This document shows, in pieces, positions 31,106 to 36,089 of a DNA stretch of 36,089 nucleotides (positions are counted from its first letter, which is position 1; every line of letters begins with the position of its first letter). The notes beneath the pieces were generated by a model, which was given only the letters and a program-made list of their open reading frames with translations, was not told the origin of the DNA and did not search any database. The DNA is from an uncultured Collinsella sp. (GTDB taxonomy: Bacteria > Actinomycetota > Coriobacteriia > Coriobacteriales > Coriobacteriaceae), in NCBI GenBank assembly GCA_937934165.1, contig CALGZX010000004.1:1-36089 (forward strand), read 5' to 3'. A program made the translations under genes and the position numbers.

Positions 31106-32248
31106 GTGGTTAAGGCACTCAAGATTGAGATATTCCTGCTATGCATGATTGTTCTTATCGGGCTTGCCGCGCGAAGCCGTCGCTCCTTGTTCTCGAGTAC
31201 CCAGCAGCTCTTGTTTAGCATGCTCGGCTACACGTCTGCTGCCTACATTTTCTTCGATATGATCTGGACGCTCTCAGACGGCGTGAGCACTCCTGTAGGC
31301 CTCACGGCCAACTGGATTTCCAACGCGGTCTCGTTTTCGCTGTTCGCCATCGCGTGCCTCATTTGGTTTTTCTATTCCGAGACAGTGCAGGGCTCTCGCC
31401 TTTTGACCGCGCGCTATAGGGTGGCGCTCGTGACGTTGCCAACCGTATTGGTGGTCGTGCTGGCATTTACCAGCTACTGGACGCACACTATGTTCTATAT
31501 CGATGCGCAGGGCGTATATCGTCGCGGAGCGCTTTATATGATTCAACCTATCGTTAGCTACTGCTACATCATATATACGTCTTTGCATGCCTTTATTCAG
31601 ACTCGAAAAGTCGAAAGTCTGCAAAAGAAGGCCATTTATCGCACCCTCGCCTTTTTTGTGGTTCCCGCTCTGGTGGGCGGTACCTTCCAGGTTTTGTTTT
31701 CGGTACCGGGCCTTTGCGTCGGTATAACGCTGAGCATCCTGCTGCTCTACATCATCTACCAGGAGCAGCTGATCTCGACCGACCCGTTGACTGGCCTCAA
31801 CAATCGCAACCGTTTTGAGACCTATATGCTGTCGCTCTTCTCAAATGTGGATCAGGCCGAAGATGTGTATCTGCTTATGATGGATGCCGACGGCTTTAAG
31901 CAGATTAACGACCGGTATGGACATGTGGAGGGCGACCATGCTCTCCAGGTCATATCTGCTACGCTCAAAGAGGTCTGCTCGGCGTCTGGTGGCTTTATCG
32001 CACGTTATGGCGGCGATGAGTTCGTGGTGCTCCAGAAGGCAGCGGCGGAACAGGACATCATAGACCTGTGTTCGGCGATTAACGACGAGCTCGCTCGTGC
32101 CGAGGTGCCGTATGCATTGCGGATGTCCATCGGTTACGCGCGGGTCGGCGATAGTGTTGATACCTGGCAAGACTTACTTCGCGCTGCCGATGCGGAGCTC
32201 TACCGCGTCAAGGCCGAGAAAAAGAAAGCCGGCGTCCAGATACGCTAG
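31106..32248 (+). CDS. Multipass membrane diguanylate cyclase (GGDEF)
   Basis: 380 aa from GTG 31106 (site GAAGGGA); an upstream TTG at 31088 is less likely. Seven or so membrane helices (residues ~5-215), resembling a 7TM sensor, precede a GGDEF domain. The GGDEF domain begins STDPLTGLNNRNRF and keeps LMMDADGFKQINDRYGH and YGGDEFVVL, so the active site is complete. The usual RxxD inhibitory site is absent in front of GGDEF. It should synthesise cyclic di-GMP in response to an unknown signal at the membrane. No EAL or PilZ protein nearby. Two small hairpins (31023-31042, 31050-31068) lie in the 188-base leader region. Confidence 0.9.
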   Translation: MVKALKIEIFLLCMIVLIGLAARSRRSLFSSTQQLLFSMLGYTSAAYIFFDMIWTLSDGVSTPVGLTANWISNAVSFSLFAIACLIWFFYSETVQGSRLLTARYRVALVTLPTVLVVVLAFTSYWTHTMFYIDAQGVYRRGALYMIQPIVSYCYIIYTSLHAFIQTRKVESLQKKAIYRTLAFFVVPALVGGTFQVLFSVPGLCVGITLSILLLYIIYQEQLISTDPLTGLNNRNRFETYMLSLFSNVDQAEDVYLLMMDADGFKQINDRYGHVEGDHALQVISATLKEVCSASGGFIARYGGDEFVVLQKAAAEQDIIDLCSAINDELARAEVPYALRMSIGYARVGDSVDTWQDLLRAADAELYRVKAEKKKAGVQIR

Positions 32249-32254
32249 AAAAAA

Positions 32255-32289
32255 GCGTACGACCGTTGCGATGGTCGTGCGCCCTTTTT
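32255..32289 (+). terminator. Rho-independent terminator after the GGDEF gene
   Basis: GCGTACGACC and GGTCGTGCGC pair (one G-U) around eight bases, followed by CCTTTTT. The rest of the gap to the next gene (32290-32436) shows nothing recognisable. Confidence 0.8.
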
Positions 32290-32436
32290 GCGTTTGCGGG
32301 GGCCACCGGCCATAACGCCCAGGCGCGGCGCGGCAAGACGAGCGTCTGCCGCCGCGGCTCGGTACGAAAACAACGAGAACCAGTGCACTCCATTAAGCTG
32401 AAGTGTGCGAACGCCCTCTCTAAAAAAGTGAGCTCG

Positions 32437-33372
32437 CTAGGCCTTTTTGGGCCTGTTGACGATGATGATGCCGCTGCAGACCAACAGCAGGGCAACGATG
32501 ACGGTAACGGGGCTCGTGCCAGCGCCCTCGCCGAGCAGCAGCGCGCTCAGCAGCACACCAAAGACGGGATTCATAAACCCAAAGACCGAGACGCGGCTGA
32601 CGGGGTTGACGGCAAGCAGGCGCGACCACAGCGAGTAGGCGACCGCGGAGATAAGCGCCATGTAGATGATGAGCGCGATTGCGGGGGCAATCGCCGTGGG
32701 GGAGAGCGCGCCACCCATCAAAAAGCCGATGGCGGTGAGGACCAGGCCGCCGACCAAGAACTGCCACCCGGCAAGCAAGACGCCGTCGTGCTCGCGCGAG
32801 AAGATGCCGATCAGGCAGGTCGAAAGGGCACCCGCGACGGTGGAGGCCAGGATAAAGCCCTCACCGTCGAGTGCAAAGCCAAAGGTGCCGTCCGCGCCCG
32901 AAAGGTTGACGAGCGCGACACCGGCAAAGCCCAGTACGCAGCCGAGCACCTTGGCCGTATTGAGCTTTTCGGTGCGAAACGCCAGGGCGGCAAAGAGGAT
33001 AGCCAAGAAGTTGGCGCTGGCCTCGATGATGGAGCTCGACATAGCACTGGCACGCGAGAGTCCCAGGTAGAAAAAGAAGTACTGGCCGATGGTCTGGAAG
33101 AGCGACAAGATGCAGATGGGCTTGATATCGCGCACTTGCGGAACGAGCGGACGGCGCTGGGCCACGCTCATGCCAACAATGACCAGCATGCCGGCAAGGG
33201 TGAAGCGCAGACCCGCGAAGAGCAGCTGCGAGGCGCTGTCGTGCGCGGGAATGCCAAAGAGGCCGTAGCCGATCTTGATGCAGGGGAAGGCGGAGCCCCA
33301 GAGCGCGCAGCAAACGAGACAGCCCAGGATGAGTCCGGGCAGGGTGGCGAGATGCGGCTTGTGGCTTTCCAT
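32437..33372 (-). CDS. EamA/DMT family transporter
   Basis: 311 aa; ATG 33372 has AGGAAGGA upstream. Ten hydrophobic helices in two homologous halves, as in the drug/metabolite transporter superfamily. Characteristic parts are ALWGSAFPCIKIGYG at the N-terminus and MSSSIIEASANFLAILFA in the first repeat, with the second repeat ending NPVFGVLLSALLLGEG. Substrate unknown; members export amino acids, nucleosides or drugs. It is separated from purL by a terminator and follows it on the same strand. Confidence 0.87.
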   Translation of the reverse strand: MESHKPHLATLPGLILGCLVCCALWGSAFPCIKIGYGLFGIPAHDSASQLLFAGLRFTLAGMLVIVGMSVAQRRPLVPQVRDIKPICILSLFQTIGQYFFFYLGLSRASAMSSSIIEASANFLAILFAALAFRTEKLNTAKVLGCVLGFAGVALVNLSGADGTFGFALDGEGFILASTVAGALSTCLIGIFSREHDGVLLAGWQFLVGGLVLTAIGFLMGGALSPTAIAPAIALIIYMALISAVAYSLWSRLLAVNPVSRVSVFGFMNPVFGVLLSALLLGEGAGTSPVTVIVALLLVCSGIIIVNRPKKA

Positions 33373-33396
33373 GATGTCCTTCCTACATGCGCGAAG

Positions 33397-33434
33397 CAAA
33401 AAAGAACCCGCCACCGGATGCGTCGGTGGCGGGT
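33397..33434 (-). terminator. Rho-independent terminator after purL
   Basis: On the minus strand ACCCGCCACCG pairs with CGGTGGCGGGT (11 bp, 7-base loop), followed by TTCTTTTTT. It lies between the purL stop and the EamA start. Confidence 0.88.
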
Positions 33435-33471
33435 GATGTTACCCGAAGGGATTGTACCCGATGGGAAAGGT

Positions 33472-36089
33472 TTAGGCGAAGTAGGCTACGCCGCTCTCAA
33501 AGATCGGCATGAACTTATCGCCGGGGACATGCTCGGGCACGTTGCGGTACAGGTTGTCGCCGCGACGCTCGGCATGGCCCATCTTGCCCAGGACACGGCC
33601 GTCGGGGCTCGTGATGCCCTCGATGGCAAGTGCGGAGCCGTTGGGGTTAACGGAAAGATCCATGCTGGGCTTGCCGTCCTCGCCCACGTACTGCGTGGCG
33701 ACCTGGCCGTTGGCGATGAGCTGGGCGAGCACTTCGTCATTGGCGACAAAGCGGCCCTCGCCGTGGCTGATGGCGACGGTGTAGGGGTCGTCCAGGCTGC
33801 ACTGAGACAGCCACGGGGACAGGTTGGACGAGATACGGGTGCGCACCAGACGGCTCTGGTGGCGACCGATGGTGTTGAACGTCAACGTGGGCGCATCAGG
33901 CGTGGCGTCGACGATGTCACCGTAGGGCACCAGGCCGAGCTTGACCAGAGCCTGGAAGCCGTTGCAGATGCCCAGCATCAGGCCGTCGCGGGCCTTGAGC
34001 AGGTCACGGACTGCCTCGGTGACCTCGGGAGCGCGGAAGAACGCCGTGATGAACTTGGCGGAGCCGTCGGGCTCGTCACCGCCCGAGAAGCCGCCGGGGA
34101 TCATGACAATCTGGCTTGCGCGGATGCGGCGGGCAAGTTCGTGGGTGCTCTCGGCGACGGCCTCGGGCGTGAGGTTGTTGATCACGAAGGTGTCGGCCTC
34201 GGCACCTGCGGCACGGAAGGCGCGGGCGCTGTCGTACTCGCAGTTGTTGCCGGGGAACACGGGGATGATCACGCGCGGACGCGCGATCTTGGCGCCGCCG
34301 TACACGTGGATGTCCTTGGCGCGGAAGTCGACGGTCTCGACCTCGGGGGTCTTGTCGGCGCTGCGGTAGGCGAAGACACCCTCGATGCCGCTCTCCCAGG
34401 CCTCCTGGAGCTGGGCGAGCTCGATGACCTCGGAGCCGGTGTCGATGACATAGCCCTCGACAGTGGTACCCAGGGGCTCGACGACAACGCCGTCGGCGAC
34501 CTTGGGCAGCTCGGCGTCCTCGGCAAGCTCGACGATAAAGCTGCCATAGAGCGGAGTGAAGAGACTCTCCACGTCCACGTCCTCGGCAAGCTCGATGCCG
34601 ATCTGGTTGCCGACGCACATCTTAAAGAGGCTCTCGGCGCCACAGCCGTAGCCGGGCGTGGAGACGGCCAGGGCGTCGCCGGTAGCAGTGAGCGCCTCGA
34701 CGGCGTCAAACGCGGCGAGCAGCTGCTGGGCGTCGGGACGGTAGTCCTCGCCGTAGGTGGCGGGGGCGATGCGGACGACGCGGTGCGTCAGGCCCTTGAA
34801 CTCAGGGGAGACGGCGCGCGCCGCGCGGCCCACGGCCACAGCGAAGCTGATCAGAGTCGGCGGAACGTTGAGCTCGCCGGCCTCGTCCTCAAACGAGCCG
34901 CTCATGGAGTCCTTGCCACCGATGGCGCCAGCACCCAGGTCGACTTGGGCCATGAGGGCGCCCAGGACGGCTGCCGTGGGCTTGCCCCAGCGCTCGGCCT
35001 CGGTGCGCAGACGCTCGAAGTACTCCTGGAAGGAGAGATAGGCGTGCTTGTGCTCAAAGCCGGCAGCCACGAGCTTGGCGATGGACTCGACCACGGACAG
35101 GTAGGCGCCCGCAAACTGGTCGGCCTCCATCAGATAGGGGTTGAAGCCCCATGCCATGGCGCTTGCCGTGGTGGTCTCGCCGTCCACGGGGAACTTGGCG
35201 ACCATGGCTGAGCTCGGGGTGAGCTGCGTCTTGCCGCCAAAAGGCATAAGCACGGTTGCGGCACCGATGGTGGAGTCGAAGCGCTCGGAAAGGCCCTTGT
35301 TGGAGGCAACGTTGAGGTCAGTGACAAGCGAGGTCATGCGCTCGGCAAGCGTGGTGCCGGCCCAGCTGGGCTGCCACACGCTGCGGGCGCACACGTGGGC
35401 GACCTGGTGCTTGGGCGCACCGTTGGAGTTGAGGAACTCGCGGGACAGGTCGACGATGGCGACGCCGTTCCATGCCATGCGCATGCGCGGCTCGGCGGTA
35501 ACCTCGGCGATAACGGTCGCCTCCAGGTTCTCCTCGGCGGCGTAGCCCATGAACTCCTCGACGTCACCGTCGGCGACGGCGCAGGCCATACGCTCCTGGG
35601 ACTCGGAGATGGCGAGCTCGGTGCCGTCCAGGCCGTCGTACTTCTTGGTCACGGTGTCAAGGTCGACATACAGGCCGTCGGCAAGCTCGCCCACGGCGAC
35701 CGAGACGCCGCCGGCACCAAAGTCGTTGCAGCGCTTGATCAGGCGGCAGGCGTCGCCGCGGCGGAAGAGGCGCTGCAGTTTGCGCTCGACCGGGGCGTTG
35801 CCCTTCTGGACCTCGGCGCCCGAGGTCTCGATGGACTCGGTGTTCTGGGTCTTGGAGGAGCCAGTGGCACCGCCGATGCCGTCACGGCCGGTGCGGCCGC
35901 CCAGCAGGATGATCTTGTCGGTGGGGGCGGGGCACTCGCGGCGCACGTGGTTTGCCGGGGTAGCGCCCACGACGGCGCCGACCTCCATGCGCTTGGCCAC
36001 GTAGCCGGGGTGATAGAGTTCGTTGACCTGGCCGGTGGCAAGGCCGATCTGGTTGCCGTAGCTGGAGTAGCCGGCGGCAGCGGTGGTTA
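33472..36089 (-). CDS. purL: Phosphoribosylformylglycinamidine synthase, large single-chain form (5' end missing)
   Basis: About 871 codons visible; the frame runs through the window's right edge. Step 4 of purine synthesis: converts FGAR to FGAM with ATP and glutamine. Visible in order: the end of the first ATP/FGAR half (YGNQIGLATGQV, LLGGRTGRDGIGGA), the second half with IGGKDSMSGSFEDE, and the glutaminase domain. The glutaminase domain has RVIIPVFPGNNCEYDSARA, MIPGGFSGGDEPDGSA and the nucleophile Cys in LGICNGFQAL, followed by SHGEGRF with the catalytic His. The fused glutaminase and absence of a separate purQ mark the ~1200-aa form used by enteric and some anaerobic bacteria. Acts in the cytoplasm. 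Confidence 0.95.
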   Translation of the reverse strand, partial: TTAAAGYSSYGNQIGLATGQVNELYHPGYVAKRMEVGAVVGATPANHVRRECPAPTDKIILLGGRTGRDGIGGATGSSKTQNTESIETSGAEVQKGNAPVERKLQRLFRRGDACRLIKRCNDFGAGGVSVAVGELADGLYVDLDTVTKKYDGLDGTELAISESQERMACAVADGDVEEFMGYAAEENLEATVIAEVTAEPRMRMAWNGVAIVDLSREFLNSNGAPKHQVAHVCARSVWQPSWAGTTLAERMTSLVTDLNVASNKGLSERFDSTIGAATVLMPFGGKTQLTPSSAMVAKFPVDGETTTASAMAWGFNPYLMEADQFAGAYLSVVESIAKLVAAGFEHKHAYLSFQEYFERLRTEAERWGKPTAAVLGALMAQVDLGAGAIGGKDSMSGSFEDEAGELNVPPTLISFAVAVGRAARAVSPEFKGLTHRVVRIAPATYGEDYRPDAQQLLAAFDAVEALTATGDALAVSTPGYGCGAESLFKMCVGNQIGIELAEDVDVESLFTPLYGSFIVELAEDAELPKVADGVVVEPLGTTVEGYVIDTGSEVIELAQLQEAWESGIEGVFAYRSADKTPEVETVDFRAKDIHVYGGAKIARPRVIIPVFPGNNCEYDSARAFRAAGAEADTFVINNLTPEAVAESTHELARRIRASQIVMIPGGFSGGDEPDGSAKFITAFFRAPEVTEAVRDLLKARDGLMLGICNGFQALVKLGLVPYGDIVDATPDAPTLTFNTIGRHQSRLVRTRISSNLSPWLSQCSLDDPYTVAISHGEGRFVANDEVLAQLIANGQVATQYVGEDGKPSMDLSVNPNGSALAIEGITSPDGRVLGKMGHAERRGDNLYRNVPEHVPGDKFMPIFESGVAYFA

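Noticed and set aside
32266..35211. 981-codon rightward open frame opposite purL and the EamA gene
   Set aside because: Antisense to two well-identified genes; low-complexity Gly/Asp/Arg composition with no motif.
1..36089. CRISPR array, tRNA or rRNA genes, insertion sequences
   Set aside because: No regular spaced repeats, cloverleaf signatures, rRNA motifs or transposase genes were found by reading both strands.

Overview
The window is about 36 kb of GC-rich, densely coded bacterial chromosome. It has abundant GTG starts, strong AGGAGG-type ribosome sites and GC-rich hairpin terminators. The gene content (a DUF3516 helicase, a DUF2130 protein, the Elp3 family, large single-chain PurL and an Etf-linked lactate dehydrogenase) suggests an anaerobic Coriobacteriia actinobacterium, most likely Collinsella or a relative. 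This is inferred from style and content, not from a marker gene. I saw no rRNA, tRNA, CRISPR array or insertion sequence.

Region by region: 1-1004 is the 3' end of an aldehyde dehydrogenase (+). A 36-bp palindrome follows that contains a perfect Gram-positive LexA (SOS) consensus, then a 27-codon membrane-peptide gene. Next come a frameshifted HIRAN-domain gene, a tiny acidic/basic protein and a metallophosphoesterase (+). 2706-4463 is a DUF2130 coiled-coil protein with a nuclease-like core. 4542-9363 (-) carries a Ski2-like helicase with DUF3516, TrmB and a Trm9/ALKBH8-like methyltransferase. 9631-14128 (+) holds a membrane-tethered XRE regulator with its DUF4097 partner, then Elp3 and a spermidine-synthase-like protein. 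14157-19760 (-) is a three-gene operon of a TerB-N/TerB-C protein, a BrxD-type ATPase and an Lhr/BrxHI-type helicase, with a LexA-like site in its promoter. 19849-23828 (-) is a DUF554 membrane protein plus a cluster of exported or surface proteins. 24175-27800 (+) encodes a lactate/glycolate-type FAD dehydrogenase with EtfB and a ferredoxin-fused EtfA. Then come an HD protein (-), AzlCD and a KdgT permease (+), a membrane GGDEF protein (+), an EamA exporter (-) and the 3' two thirds of purL (-).

Three themes stand out. First, nucleic-acid processing and damage response: two LexA-like sites, one before a TisB-like peptide and one before the TerB/ATPase/helicase operon, plus HIRAN, DUF2130 and a second large helicase. 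The TerB operon is the best candidate for an under-described system; it looks like the BrxD-BrxHI pair of BREX without any pgl genes. Second, tRNA modification: Elp3 and a Trm9-like methyltransferase lie 2 kb apart and could be successive steps at wobble uridine, with TrmB nearby. Third, energy metabolism: the dehydrogenase/EtfB/EtfA trio matches the electron-confurcating lactate dehydrogenase of acetogens. Assignments rest on motifs read by eye; no database search was run.
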